Assembly (NCBI GenBank): GCA_036924085.1
Contig: JAVGWX010000005.1
Coordinates: forward strand, 92,201,764-92,265,763
Direction: 5' to 3'
DNA: 64,000 nt
DNA from: Ariolimax columbianus
Lineage: Eukaryota; Mollusca; Gastropoda; Stylommatophora; Arionidae
Shown here: one piece after another, positions 1-11,894 of the stretch
How the letters are laid out: every line of letters begins with the position of its first letter
How positions within the stretch are numbered: the first letter of the stretch is position 1
The notes under the pieces: generated by a model
Databases searched by the model: none
Told to the model about the DNA's origin: nothing
What the model saw: only the letters and a program-made list of their open reading frames with translations
Position numbers and translations under genes: made by a program

Positions 1-728
1 TGTCTTGCGTTCAAATCCAAATTCTGTTGATAGTTTTTGTTTAGTTGATAGGCCTGATACGTTTGGTCGCAACAAATCAAATACATAAATATGACATTTA
101 TCTTTAGAAACCCAGTGATATAGTGCTTTTTAAAATTAAATATAACGATAATAACAATAATACTGATAATTATTATTATTGTTATTATTATTATTATAAT
201 AATAAAGAAGAATATAAGAAAGAATATAAATGAATAAGAAAAAAAACTAACTATTCACTTCCTGTTATTTTAAATCAAATAATTTTTAGCTCTAATTTTA
301 AGCCGAAGGGTCTCAGGTTACTGTCTTTATTATAAACATGCAATTTCGTATGAACAGACATCGCAGAGAAAGCTAGGATCGTCAACAAAGAAAAGAATGG
401 ACTGTTCGAAGACGTACACTGTGATAAAAATAATGAGCAACAAAGAAAAGAAGGAAATATGAGATAACATAGAAACGCGTTCAACACATTAATTTACATT
501 TGTTCTAAGTTTAAAAGTATCGACAGCAATGTTTGTAGTGTTAATTGTTCTCATAATTAACCTTTTATTAGCCCAATTTAAAAAGCTAGTCTTGGGGTAT
601 GTGATCTTCTTGACCAGGATTGATGGTAAAACATATAAAACTGCTCTAATGATCAAAATGCTGTAATTGCCTTGATACTGTACACTATCTAGCGGGCAGA
701 CGTTTTTCTTCGTGAACTTGAATTTGTT
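1..728. other. AT-rich unannotated stretch with a TTA/TAA microsatellite
   Basis: AT-rich DNA with a short interrupted TTA/TAA run at about 164-215. Reading frames on the minus strand are short and resemble no family I recognise. I see no gene here. Confidence 0.5.
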
Positions 729-1625
729 CAAAGAAAGCAGCGATCATCCTGAGGCTGTCGACACTGCTGTAGAGCTTGTCTAGTGTTGGTACTGCTGTAG
801 AGCTTGTCTAGTGTTGGTACTGCCATAGAGCTTGTCTAGTGCTGGTACTGCCATAGAGCTTGTCTAGTGTTGGTACTACCATAGAGCTTGTCTAGTGTTG
901 GTACTGCTGTACAGCTTGTCTAGTGTTGGTACTGCCACAGAGCTTGTCTAGTGTTGGCACTGCCATAGAGCTTGTCTAGTGTTGGTACTGCCACAGAGCT
1001 TGTCTAGTGTTGGCACTGCCACAGAGCTTGTCTAGTGTTGGCACTGCCTAAGAGCTGGTCTAGTGTTGGCACTGCCACAGAGCTTGTCTAGTGTTGGCAC
1101 TGCCAAAGAGCTTGTCTAGTGTTGGCACTGCCACAGAGCTTGTCTAGTATTGGCACTGCCACAGAGCTTGTCTAGTGTTGGCACTGCCTAAGAGCTGGTC
1201 TAGTGTTGGCACTTACACAGAGCTTGTCTAGTGTTGACACTGCCATAGAGCTTGTCTAGTGTTGGCACTGCCACAGAGCTTGTCTAGAGTTGGCACTGGT
1301 GATGGCTACATGTGCTTTCTCTGGTCCAGGTATGTCGGGCAATTTTCCAGCAGATGTTCATAAGTCATTTTCCCTGTACCACAGGGCATTCATCAGTAGC
1401 ACATATCTTCAGTTTCTAAATAGATGGTACCTCAGTCTGTTGTGGTCTGTGCGGAGAATGAAGTAAACCACCAGCTTTCTTCTGTTCATCTGGTAAAATA
1501 CATCACCTTTTGTGTAGCCAGTATGCTCCGTTTCCAATTTGTCCCTATACCTGGCCCTACAAAGGCTTTAGAACTCTTCGTAGGTCACATTATAATCTAC
1601 TGGTAGTAACATTCCAGGGCAGACG
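729..1625 (-). mobile_element. Relic of the RNase H-bearing LINE (3' coding part), internally expanded
   Basis: Read on the minus strand, this matches the C-terminal part of the LINE at 32-37.5 kb and the truncated copy at 18368-18951. The shared stretch covers the zinc-knuckle-like CxCGTG region (about 1380-1400), the segment before it (about 1420-1540) and the final codons (about 735-770). Similarity ends near 1625, at the part corresponding to the TYEESKRLIKAR segment. Several substitutions and frame changes show that it is old. The segment between the final codons and the zinc-knuckle-like part has been amplified into the 28-bp minisatellite annotated separately. The GAA tail is not present. 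RT and endonuclease sequence are missing, as expected for a 5'-truncated insertion. Confidence 0.75.
768..1296. repeat. 28-bp minisatellite, about 19 copies, built from LINE sequence
   Basis: The unit contains AGAGCTTGTCTAGTGTTGG followed by CACTGCCA or TACTGCCA. The first unit is continuous with the LINE relic: the phrase CTGTCGACACTGC then AGAGCTTGTCT also occurs once at 18446-18470 in the unexpanded LINE copy. Copies differ by 1-3 bases. The array therefore grew from the LINE itself, not from a pre-existing host repeat. Confidence 0.9.
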
Positions 1626-4600
1626 TCCAATTGTATAACGTTGCTGGTGGGTTGATGTTCTACACAAGTCAGATAGTTATCAATTATCCTGATTACGTAG
1701 GAAACAGTATCACAATTTTTGGTCTCTCGATTTAATAAATACATACTTTCTTATTTCTAATTTAGCGTACTTAAATTGTTAATATTGCGCTGTTTTTGTT
1801 TGTGCAGTATGCGAATAAAGCGTTTATTGGTTAACAAACCCAGTGCTTGTTTGGCAAACTGCTAGACAATTGACAATGCTTCCTCGTGCCAGAGAGGCAC
1901 CGTTATTTTATCCAACAATACTTCTTTAGGTCAAGAAATGGGCAATGTGGCATAAAACCGATTGCCTGAAACACCAATACGATGGTCATTTGATAAACAT
2001 CTGGAAAACTTTGACTTTGATGTCAGTGCCTTATGCAGCAAGACATACAGCAAAAACTAGATGAACTTACACTTGAAGCAGCACAGACATAATTACAAAT
2101 CAACGTGAACAAGCCAAGGAAAATGAGAATACACAACATGCAAAGAGGTTCCGTAATGGTTGATAGTCGGACAGTAGACACAAAATTGTATTTTTACTTA
2201 TTTTGGAAATACCATTTGCAACGATTACAAAAATGGAGGATCAAATCCAGATGCTTGCTTCATGATTAATATACACATATATGCGTTAAACTCTCTTCGT
2301 ACAAAATAGAACTGGCCATTATTCTTCGCGGAAAACGTGATGAGCCTAATGTAAAATGGTACTAACAATCCCCACAACTAAAAGGGTCACAGCCAGACTG
2401 TAGACCGCGTCCAACAGATGTATCTGACGTATATTTAGTGTTAGATGGCTAAAGTTACAATAATCAATGGAGAGAGAGAGAATAATGAGAGAAGGTAGAG
2501 ACGGATTAAACACATCCGCAGATAACTCTAAAAAGAACTAAACAAGTGGTGAATTATAATCTACAGACGATAAGCGAGTGAAGTGTCTCTTGAACAAAAT
2601 GGTGAAAAAGCATAAAGGAGGGAGTCCAAGTAGGTGGGGTCACTTGAATATACAACCATAAATATTTAGGCCTGCCTGTGCTTCATTCGCCCTGCGGATT
2701 CCAGAACAGAGACTGCTTTGTAATGCCATCAGCCGCTCTATCCAACGCCTGCACCTTTTCCTTACCTCCTGTTCCATTGATGTCTGTTTTTGTGTTTACA
2801 ATAGTTCCACGCAAGTGCTCTTATAATACTATTTCAATCTCTTTATTGTTCTCAGCTCAGGCACCCGTTTATGAATGTTTGTAGTTTTTAAATTATTGTT
2901 TTTGTTGTTCTTCATGTTTTAGGGTCATAAAACAGAACGAACTTTACATCGGAGATAAAGATTTGTATATACATGTCAACTGAACTTCTTGTGACTTTCA
3001 AAAGCTGCACAATGTAAAATAGGCTCACTTGTTCTCTTGTATTCTAGTTGTGATATATTATCTGTACCTCCTACTCTGTCTATGTTGTTTCTGCTCCTAT
3101 GTAAAACGACCTGTTTACCATGTTTGTTTTTCAGTCGTCGAGTCTCATCTTGTTTTCAGCCCTTTCCGTATTTTATTGACTGCATCCAAAAAGCAGACAG
3201 TCCCGATTTGTGTTCCAATACAACACATATTCTAACTTCGGGAAGTCTGACATCAAATGGAGATTTGTTGTTTGTATCCAAGTAAACCACCAAGCCACCA
3301 TTACATGTGGTCCCTTCACGCGAAGCATTGTAGTCGAGCATTTGCAGTGACCGTTTGGAAATGAATGGTCTATCACAACGCTCATTAGCCTTCTGTGGCA
3401 TACTTGGAATGTTATAGTGGTTCCTATTCCGTTCAACCCGGAAACATCTTGGAGGGCCAACATCAATTTCAAACATGTAAATTAACCTTTGTAGAACTTG
3501 ATGTCCATACGAAATGCCATGTCCTGATTTAGTGCGAAGAAAGAAATACAACACAAATCCAGTATTCAGAACACGGCTACACGAGATCAAAATCGAGTGT
3601 TTCAGGTGGTTTATGTGCATTACATATACTTCACAAGCTCCCAGATACGGACATGATTTTATAAACTGTTCAGTCCTGTGTGAAATGGTCGTTCATGAAC
3701 GATGTATATAACTCGCTTCACGGGACAAATGTGTTTTGCAGTTGGTGAAACGAAGGACGGGTCTGCAAATATATGCACTGATTACAAAACACATTCGCTT
3801 TTTGTATTTTTTTTTTTTTAGTGCAAACTTTTTTCTAAGTGGCCTTTGAACCAAATCGAAATTAGCGTTTAAGAAAGGATTGAATCGGTTACGTTAATAA
3901 TATCTGAGGATTGGAAAAAGCACCTTTGCAAAGACAAATACTGACAGCAAGAAGGATTGATGAATGCGAAGAAGTAGAGATTATACAACAGACAAGAAGG
4001 GGGAGAATTAAGTAGTATTGAAGAATAAATTAAAAGAGAAAGGATGGGTTATATTCTGTCAGTATATCACGTATGACGTTTGCAAATATATGGAAAATAA
4101 CGATTTAACTTCTCTGGGAAAATTCACAACAAGAGTGCAGCTACCAGCAATACATTTAGTCACCGTAACGGAATGGTGGTAATAGAAAAAGGTCATGGTC
4201 GTTCAATATTAGACGCTGTTGTCGGTGATAAAGTGTCAGAGACTTGATGGTACATCTTGTTTTAGAGGTGAGGTGGTCAGTTCACAAGGAAAACCTTATA
4301 GAAATAACGGATGGACGATGTAAAAGTGACTCATAACTAACATGACATCCCATTCATTGAAGATATATGATGGTGGGGAATCTATGAGAATCTATCAAAA
4401 AGCTATTTTTAAGGGCTATAATGATGTTGTCGCGGTTTGTGGAAAGAGGGATAGGGTAATTTATAAGGCAGAGGAAGATATGTCGCTTTGTCCTCTGCAC
4501 ACGCTACGAAGTGTGCGGGTTAGGTATTTATTTCAACTAGGATTTTTCTAAAGAAACACCTATGCCATAGTGAGCTTTAACCAGCTGGATTAGGAGACGG

Positions 4601-5360
4601 GTAGTCAAACAATAAAAGGTGAAGGTCATCGAGCAGAAGACACTGCTTTCGGGGATGATGTTTTGAAGACTTCCGCTTTTAATGAGCTGGGTTGGCTATT
4701 TCACTTCCCAACTGCATTTCCTTCAAAAAAGTTAACCAGTAACCATATACAGATGGGTAGACCTGAGTGGCTTGCTGATAGAGTGGATCGTACCATCACC
4801 TTTTTAGTTGGAAGCAGACTATCCACCACTCTACCACTGGCTCGACTATAGATGGCGAACATCACTAACGCATGCGGTGAGATTTTTAATCATTTTTCAG
4901 ATTCGGCCCGCTTCCGCTCGCTCCTGTATTTGTTACTTCTCCAGTGTTCCGTAGGTCATTCCTTGCCATCTTTATCGTGTACACTAGTTCATTGTTTTTA
5001 TTTGTGGTGTCATTAATCTACGACAACGATGATTTGGCTGCAGTATTACTACTTTTTTGCCAGGGTGCATACTAAGTCAAAGTTAAACCCCGACTAAGAT
5101 CTTTTCATCGTAACATAAGTTAACTGTATGTCTGTATAAACTAACGTACAATGATTTTTGCTAGCGCAGACAAATCTTAAAGTTGAGGTTTCCGAACGGT
5201 GATTGCAAATAACAATACAGTTGTCTAAACCTGTTCCACTTTGTAAACAGAAAACCCAAAAGTTGATATCTGGAATTAGTAATGAATAAAATTAGCCAGA
5301 ATATATCTGAACTCCAGTGTTATCTAAATTTAGTATACAACAATAAGTATTTTAATCGAT
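1626..5360. other. 3.7-kb stretch with no recognisable gene
   Basis: Mostly unique-looking AT-rich sequence. The longest open frame is on the minus strand at 3156-3620 (154 codons). It resembles no family I recognise and overlaps open frames in other phases, so I do not call it a gene. Short T-run at about 3809-3820. Nothing else is supported. Confidence 0.4.
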
Positions 5361-5363
5361 GTT

Positions 5364-5730
5364 ACCTTACATGCGGTGTCATCTCTTGCCCTCGTATCAT
5401 CGTCATTCTATCATATAAACATTATCCTTACATGCGGTGTCATCTCTTGCCCTCGTATCATGGACATTCTATCATATAAACATTAATCCTTAACCACAGT
5501 GCCATCTCTTGCCCACATTTCATAACCATTACATCATAAAACATTAATCCTTAAACACAGTGCCATCTCTTGCCCACATTTCATAACCATTACATCATAA
5601 AACATTAATCCTTAAACACAGTGCCATCTCTTGCCCACTAATCGCCTTTCTATCATGAAAACAAAAATCCTTACGGGCAATGTGATCTTTTGTCTACTCA
5701 TCATAGCCATTCTATCATAGAAACATCAAT
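5364..5730. repeat. 61-62-bp tandem repeat, about 6 copies
   Basis: Units start near 5364, 5426, 5488, 5549, 5610 and 5669. Each carries CCTTA, then GCCATCTCTTGCCC or GTCATCTCTTGCCC, then a TCATA-rich part ending in ACATTA. The first two units (with ATGCGGTGTC) differ consistently from units 3-5 (with CACAGTGCC), so two sub-variants have spread within the array. Confidence 0.85.
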
Positions 5731-6630
5731 ATATACAAAAGTCTCAAACATGAAACAATTAACAAAACCGCACGCTGCAGTGTTTCACCTACTTAAAACT
5801 AACACAAATCGCCATACAAATTCATTAACTACACACGTCAAGAAAGGGCTGACGATTGTCGAGTAGATGCAACTGAATTACACCACGCTTCACAGAATCT
5901 GAAAGTAAACGTTTTCCATCATGTCTGAAGTAGTCCTTATATACCAGCATTTTTCGTATGACATTGTAAGCGGTTTAGTCCAACCTAGATTACAGAAAGA
6001 TCACATCTATAGCTGGAACCAACAGTCTTCACTATATTCGCTAAGGTATTACTCTAACGGTACTAATTGCTACAAGTGAAATACCCCTTTGGATAGATAG
6101 GGATACCTGTTGACAAGATATAAGGTTCGAAATATGCCCATTTAGAACGTGTAGTATAGTATTTAAAGAAAACGGAGTTTACACAGGCCCATAAGCTTTG
6201 ACATATTTCAATCACATTTACGTTCGAGTGTACTGAATAAGGTCGGACCCAGCCAGCTGGTTGCTATGATTGTGCCTCACGCACTGGCGAGCACAAGTTT
6301 CCTAAACTTAAGAGCTTGCAATAGGACGCGTTTTACTGCAATTATCAAAAGATTAATGGGTAGCTTTTATATGATTCCTTGGTTCGTTGGTGAGTGTGTA
6401 TGTGTGTGCATTGAGAGCGGGTGGGGAGGCAGATGAATGGGTTTTATGGTGGTTATGGTTAGTGGAAATGTGTGTAGATTCACGACAACGATGGCATGTT
6501 GGTTCACATGTAGAATGACAGGCTGTTGATTTGTCGTAAAGGTCGCTTGGGGAGGGGGAAGGAGAATGTCAATGTTACGGGTGGGATAGAGAGAAGGATA
6601 GTGTGGTGGAGAGAAGGAATTATTTAATGA
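5731..6630. other. Unannotated stretch
   Basis: No gene, repeat or RNA that I can support. A short TGTG-rich patch lies near 6390-6415 and the sequence becomes purine-rich after about 6540. Confidence 0.4.
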
Positions 6631-6634
6631 GACA

Positions 6635-7223
6635 GATGGAGAAAAAAAATGGAGCGATATACCGAGAAAAGAGAGGAGAGAGGGAGATAATTAGACAGGA
6701 GGAGAAGGGGTGAATTAATAAGAGTGACAAACGAAGAGATATACAGAGATATGAAGAGAAAAAATCGAAAACGGCGAGAAAAAGCGAGTCGGAAAATATA
6801 GGAAGAATGATAGAGTATGAAAGGAGAAAGAAGGAATAAGAGAGTGATAGGAAAATCCTAGAGATGGCACAATGAGAAGAGTGGGAATGGAGGGAGATAG
6901 AGAGAGGAGATAGAATGAGAGTGAGAAAGAAAGAGATTAAAAGAATAATACGCAGATGTGTCGATGGCGAAAGATACTCTAAGAGAAGTACAACCAGGAG
7001 AAGGACAGAGAGATGCACAGAGCGAATGAATGAAAATGAGATAGAGAAGGAGAGAAAGAAGGAGAGATAAAAGGAGAGATATAAGGAGATATAGAAAATC
7101 CGCACGAGAGGTAGAGATAAAGAAGAAGGGACGCGAGGGAAGAAGACAATAAAGATGGAGAGAGATGGTGCGAGGAAGAGGTAGACAGAGAAGGAAGAAG
7201 GAGAAGAAAAATAATAGATGGAT

Positions 7224-7292
<69 letters not shown>
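6635..7292. repeat. Purine tract ending in a perfect GA array
   Basis: About 650 bp in which the plus strand is strongly enriched in A and G, ending in an uninterrupted (GA)n of about 60 bp at 7230-7290. The Leu/Ser/Phe-rich open frames on the minus strand are a by-product of the CT composition. Long homopurine runs of this type can form triplex DNA; that is general knowledge, not something visible here. Confidence 0.85.
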
Positions 7293-7293
<1 letters not shown>

Positions 7294-7599
7294 AATAGTA
7301 GAGGCGACGATGGAAAAGACAACATAATTTCACGAACAGAGGTCACATATAAAGTAACAGTCTGAATACTGTCCCTTATTGATTAGAGTAATATCATGCA
7401 TCTGCTCTATAATACTCTTATCTGCTCTATTCTATGTTCCATTTTCTCTGAGGCGGTTTCTACCACTGCTTGTATCTCTCCATACTTCTCTGTGTGGTAT
7501 GTTTCCTCTCGCTTTTCTAGTTTGAGAACCTATGTGGTAGATATTTGCAGTCACTATTTGTGACAATTACTGTCAAACGTACATCTAATATCACTTGAG

Positions 7600-8234
7600 T
7601 GATCCTTCATTCGCCTCTTTTTGTCTCTCTTCGTCTCTCTCTCTGTTGCTCTGCCAATTTTCTTCTCTGTTATTCTGTTTCAATTTTTTTTCCTTCGTAT
7701 ATCTCTCGGTCGCTCTTTCTCTCTTTGTATGTCTTGCGCCGTATCTCTCTCCTCTTTGTCTGTGTCTCCTCTTTGAGCTCCATTTCGTCTCTTCTGTCAC
7801 TTTCACTCGACTTCCATTTTTTCTCTGTCACGTTCCCTCCACCTCCATTTCTCTATCTGTATCTCCATTGACCTTAATTTCCATCTTTGTATCTCCTTCG
7901 ACCTCCATTTCTCTCTATATATCCCTCGACCTCCAATTCTCTCTCTGTATCTCCCTCGAATTAGATTTCTCTCTCTGTATCTCCCTCGAACTACATTTCA
8001 CTCTCTGTATCTTCCTCGACCTTCATTTCTCTCTCTGTATCTCCCTTGACCCTCATTTCTCGCTCTGTTTATCCCTCGATCTTCATTTCTCTCTATGTTT
8101 CTCCCTCGACCTCCATTTCTATATCTGCATCTCCCTCGACCTCCAATTCTATCTCTGTATCTCCATTGACCTCCCTTTATCTCTTTGTTTATCCCTCGAC
8201 TTTCATTTCTCCCTCCCTCCCTCCCTCCCTCCCT
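7600..8234. repeat. CT-rich region with a 30-bp minisatellite and a CCCT run
   Basis: From about 7790 the pyrimidine-rich strand settles into a 30-bp unit containing CTCTGTATCTCCCTCGACCT, about 14 copies with scattered substitutions. It ends in a (CCCT)n run at 8208-8233. Because 30 is divisible by three, frames stay open through the array and yield Ser/Leu-rich pseudo-proteins, which I do not call as genes. Confidence 0.85.
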
Positions 8235-8376
8235 ACCTAGAGTAATGACGTCACCTTATTCTACGACAGCTGAAACCTAGAGTAATGACGTCACCTTATT
8301 CTACGACAGCTGGAACCTAGAGTAATGACGTCAGCTTATACTAAGACAGCTGGAACGTAGAGTAATGACGTTTGGA
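8235..8376. repeat. 40-bp tandem repeat carrying TGACGTCA palindromes
   Basis: Units start at about 8235, 8275, 8315 and 8355 (3.5 copies). Each contains AGAGTAATGACGTCA, so the 8-bp CRE-type palindrome TGACGTCA occurs three times at 40-bp spacing. The last partial copy reads ATGACGTTT. Whether any factor binds here cannot be seen from sequence. Confidence 0.85.
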
Positions 8377-8870
8377 ACACATCATATCCAAGAAAGTATC
8401 GATTACCTTACCCTACACTAACGTTACAACGGTGACAGTACACCAACGCAAACCAGCAAGCCGATTAGCTTCCGTTGATAACTACTTTCTTCTATTATTG
8501 TACGCATATCTTCACTATCAGTAAACACTTCACGGCCCAACCAACAGATGGACTAATAGCTGTCTGACTTGTACTATCTTTGAATGGTTGAATGGGAGCG
8601 AGGAATGATAAACTAATCGGGCATTGAGATAGGTTAATTCTTTTATACACATCATCTCAGTACACACTAAACACATTTATTTTCATCGAGGAAACCTCCG
8701 TTTAGGAAATGATCCCGTCGTAACGTGAGTTCGTACATTTACAATGGCTAACAATTTCAAATTCCTAAATAATAAATCATGAGATTGTAAGATAGCAGCA
8801 GGATTGTTGAATTTCAATCGAATAAAATGATTACTTTAGCAGATGCAAAACAACTAGGCAAGAGCTCACG
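8377..8870. other. Unannotated stretch
   Basis: No gene or repeat recognised. Confidence 0.4.
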
Positions 8871-8877
8871 CCTTCGA

Positions 8878-9200
8878 CAGCATGGTTGTTCCATCGTTCA
8901 TGGTGTATGGCTGCGAGGTATGGAACTTACGAAAAGCAGATGCAGGAAAGCTTTTGAGTCGATAAAAATGCAATAGAGCAAAGGACGACAGTTTCTCCAC
9001 GGAACGAATTCAGAAGACAGAAAACATGCGTCAAACCTTCTTCAATGACGTCGTAGATACTGGATTGTTAAGCACATGCGGACAGACGGGACGTGTACCA
9101 ACACGTGCACATGATAAGTGACGTCATGTTGGCTCTACAACTTCAGATGTCTACTCAGAAGTTCAGCAATGAGATGGATAGATGATAATTCGAGCAAAGC
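8878..9200 (+). mobile_element. RTE-like LINE C-terminal relic
   Basis: The phrase encoding YGCEVWNLRKAD, followed by degraded sequence with CAATAGAGCAAAGGACGACAG and a later RHVRT(D)G-like part, matches the post-RT region of RTE/BovB-type LINEs. It aligns by eye with the better preserved relic at 46798-47220 on the same strand: both have ATGGCTGCGAGGT, then ACGTCGTAGATAC or ACGTCGCAGATAC, then a GACGGACAGAC-like part, and both end near ATGTC...CAATGAGA. Several frame breaks; inactive. Confidence 0.6.
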
Positions 9201-9955
9201 CTTTCGTCAAACATAATACCATAATGCACAAGACCTAAATTAGTTTAAACAAATGGCTACTTGGTTTGAGACATTCGTTATTCCTGATTGAATATCAGAA
9301 ATTAAAAAAATTGATTTTTGTCAAATCAAGATACATCCGCAGACTCCTGGAAATTGTCTCCGCTCGTATTCCTGCAGCACACAATTAATCAAGAACTTTT
9401 CAGAGGAACCATTTGGTACCACGATCTGTCTCAATGCGTTAGATGAGAAGTTTAGATTGGAAAAAAAAACAACTAAAAGAAGTTTAATAAAAGCAAAACA
9501 GTGTTGTTATTCATTGTCCAGTACTTGCTTCTATAAAGTAGTACTGGTTTCACACAACACTGGATTGTACACTTCTTGTATAGCTTCGTCCATCTCGCTC
9601 TTTCTCACTTTGAAATCCACAGATTTGTGCAGAAACTAGGTGTCACATATTCACTGTAACTTCTCAAGTTGGGGCATGTCGTTGCAATTGTAGTTCATTG
9701 TTCGAGGGGACTTCCAATGAAAACTATGAAAGTGGGAAATACATTAGAAGAACTAGGACGATCGATGCATACGATCAACAAAACGTCATAATTGTAGTTA
9801 AAAGATGGCCGTCCCACTATTGACATGCAACAAAGAGGTGCACAGTTCATTATTCCGTTTATTTTAACAGGGAAGGGGGTGAAACATCCAGAAATTCAAT
9901 GACGAATGAAGGTCCAGTACGGGGATGCACGATGTTCACTCGGATTGCTCAGTGA
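9201..9955. other. Unannotated stretch
   Basis: No gene or repeat recognised. Confidence 0.4.
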
Positions 9956-9957
9956 TC

Positions 9958-10140
9958 TCCAGTTAAGGTGTCCGGCTTGGTTGCGGGTTCAAATCACGGT
10001 GGAGACCGGGATTTTTTTACATGGATCTTCTGGCTAAAATTTTCTTGACTTCTGGGTAGTGATATTGAACTTCCGTGTACAGTGTCGCGCACGTTAAAAA
10101 TCTCTTGGCAGTTAGAAATCGAAACGAGTAGGCTTAACAG
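9958..10140 (+). mobile_element. Probable tRNA-derived SINE relic
   Basis: Contains a tRNA-like head with GGTTGCGGGTTCAAATCACG, which fits a Pol III B box (GGTTCAAATC), preceded by a weak A-box-like TTAAGGTGTCCGG. The body that follows shows no coding potential. Diverged, so the boundaries are approximate. Confidence 0.45.
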
Positions 10141-11058
10141 TCGCTGCCTGGACACAATTCAAAAATGTAAGTTAACAATCTTCCCAAATTAGTTGTACCC
10201 TCCGCCAGATCTAGTAAGCCACAGGAAGTTCTATAATACCTACTTCGCATAGCCGGAGCCTTCGGCTACCTGGCAATAGACATAAAAATATGCATGTTTG
10301 AATACCAGGATTCCAAGTATTCCAAGTGCTGATCAATATATTATTATATAACATCATATATATTTCACGATGATTGATTGATTGGTTGATTGTATTCTTA
10401 TTAGACAACTATTTATTGATCGATTAAAGAGTTAGTTAGATTAATTTGTAGTACAAAACAATTGATTATTTATTTGGATATCTATAAAACACAAATATTG
10501 ACGAGTTTGTAAATGTAACATCTAATTATTTAGCATAACGATAAACTGATCGATCAATTAGTTGATTGAATTGATTCAAATTGCTAAAACTATTTCCTTT
10601 GTAAATCTAGACGTCTGTCATCTTTATGTCTCTTTATCATCCCCAAGATAGAATCAATCTATTGTATCCTACCATGGAAGCCCGTAAAAGCTACCAAGCA
10701 GGGTTGGGCATGTGGGTAGTAAATGATCATGCAATAAAGTACACACGATCCACCTGTAATGATTACATAGCTTCTCAGACTCAGGCTTTCTGAAAACAGG
10801 TCAACTGTTGTGTGGAGACCAGGCTTGTACTTGAGTTTTGAAGGACATCTGATAACGATTTTCCTAATTACTGATTGACTAATATTTGTTATCGTAGGTC
10901 GATCGATTGATTGACATAATCACGGATGTTCAGCACATCAATATATTGATTATCAAGTCAAACGACTGATTGATAATGTGTGTAATTGATTTAAGGCTGC
11001 AATTTCACATAATTTGGCAAAGACCTCTTCCTCATAACATCACCACAGCAAGGAGTAA
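10141..11058. other. AT-rich stretch with many GATT repeats
   Basis: GATTGATTGATTG-type patches at about 10370-10395, 10535-10575 and 10870-10985 suggest an old degenerate tetranucleotide repeat. No gene seen. Confidence 0.5.
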
Positions 11059-11059
11059 C

Positions 11060-11300
11060 TACCATCAGCATACACATCACAACCCATAGACCATCAGCAT
11101 ACACATCATAACCCATAGACCATCAGCATACACATCACAACCCATAGACCATCAGCATACACATCACAACCCATAGACCATCAGCATACACATCACAACC
11201 CATAGACCATCAGCATACACATCACAACCCATAGACCACCAGCATACACATCACAACCCATAGACCATCAGCATACACATCACAACCCATAGACCATCTG
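11060..11300. repeat. 29-bp minisatellite, about 8 copies
   Basis: Unit contains CATCAGCATACACATCACAA then CCCATAGAC. Copies are almost identical (single changes at about 11107 and 11236), so the expansion is recent or kept homogeneous. Confidence 0.95.
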
Positions 11301-11684
11301 CATTGCAGCACAGTCAACAGCAAGCCATAGCAGTGAAAGGGACAGCGTCGAAGACAGGCTCAAATATCCGCCGCGAGCAAAAGGTCACACAACATATCCT
11401 TAATCGCTTAATGCATTCGCCTCATTTGTCGTACATCTCTCTCTTCAACATCAGCGGGTCTCAGTCTGGGATCTTTAATAACCTGAGGTCAAGGAAGAGA
11501 TTTCCCAGGGTCAGTGAATTTTTATTTTGTTTTTTGTTGGGGAGGGGTGGAAGAGAAAGGGAAAATTCCCGCAGGAAATTCTCTAGAAGTCTGCAAATTA
11601 AATCTTCTTTTGTTTCCACAAAGCGAAGTATGTCTGATTACCATAGGTACAGTGCACTAGTTTTTCACTGAAGAGGTACGAAGT

Positions 11685-11825
11685 TTTTGACCCAGCTGGC
11701 GGTCTGGCTCATTGTTGAATAAGAAAAGTCAGCGAGGAAGGGAATTGGTCATCCATGCTCATAAATAAGCAGTAGTCTCGTTACGAACAAGTCTCTAACA
11801 CACCATCCCCGACAGGAGTTCCAGT
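11685..11825 (+). repeat. Dispersed repeat family A, copy 1
   Basis: Shares GCGAGGAAGGG, a variable middle of about 50 bp, TCTCTAACAC and then a CC-GACAG end with copies at 14805-14945 (plus) and about 23385-23490 (minus). No coding potential and no clear Pol III box; possibly the body of a SINE or the 3' part of a LINE. Confidence 0.55.
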
Positions 11826-11894
11826 TATAGAACTTTTATATTAAAAACAAATAGAAACTGTGGCGGTATTGAAAGTCAAAACGGGATAAAAATA

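Noticed and set aside
3156..3620. 154-codon minus-strand ORF in non-repetitive DNA, overlapping a 99-codon frame
   Set aside because: No recognisable motif, no splice-site support, and overlapping frames are open too. Listed as unannotated DNA; a transposase remnant was considered but no DDE-type pattern was convincing.
6620..7346. 237-codon Leu/Ser/Phe-rich minus-strand ORF with an apparent membrane character
   Set aside because: Compositional result of a purine-rich plus strand with a GA microsatellite.
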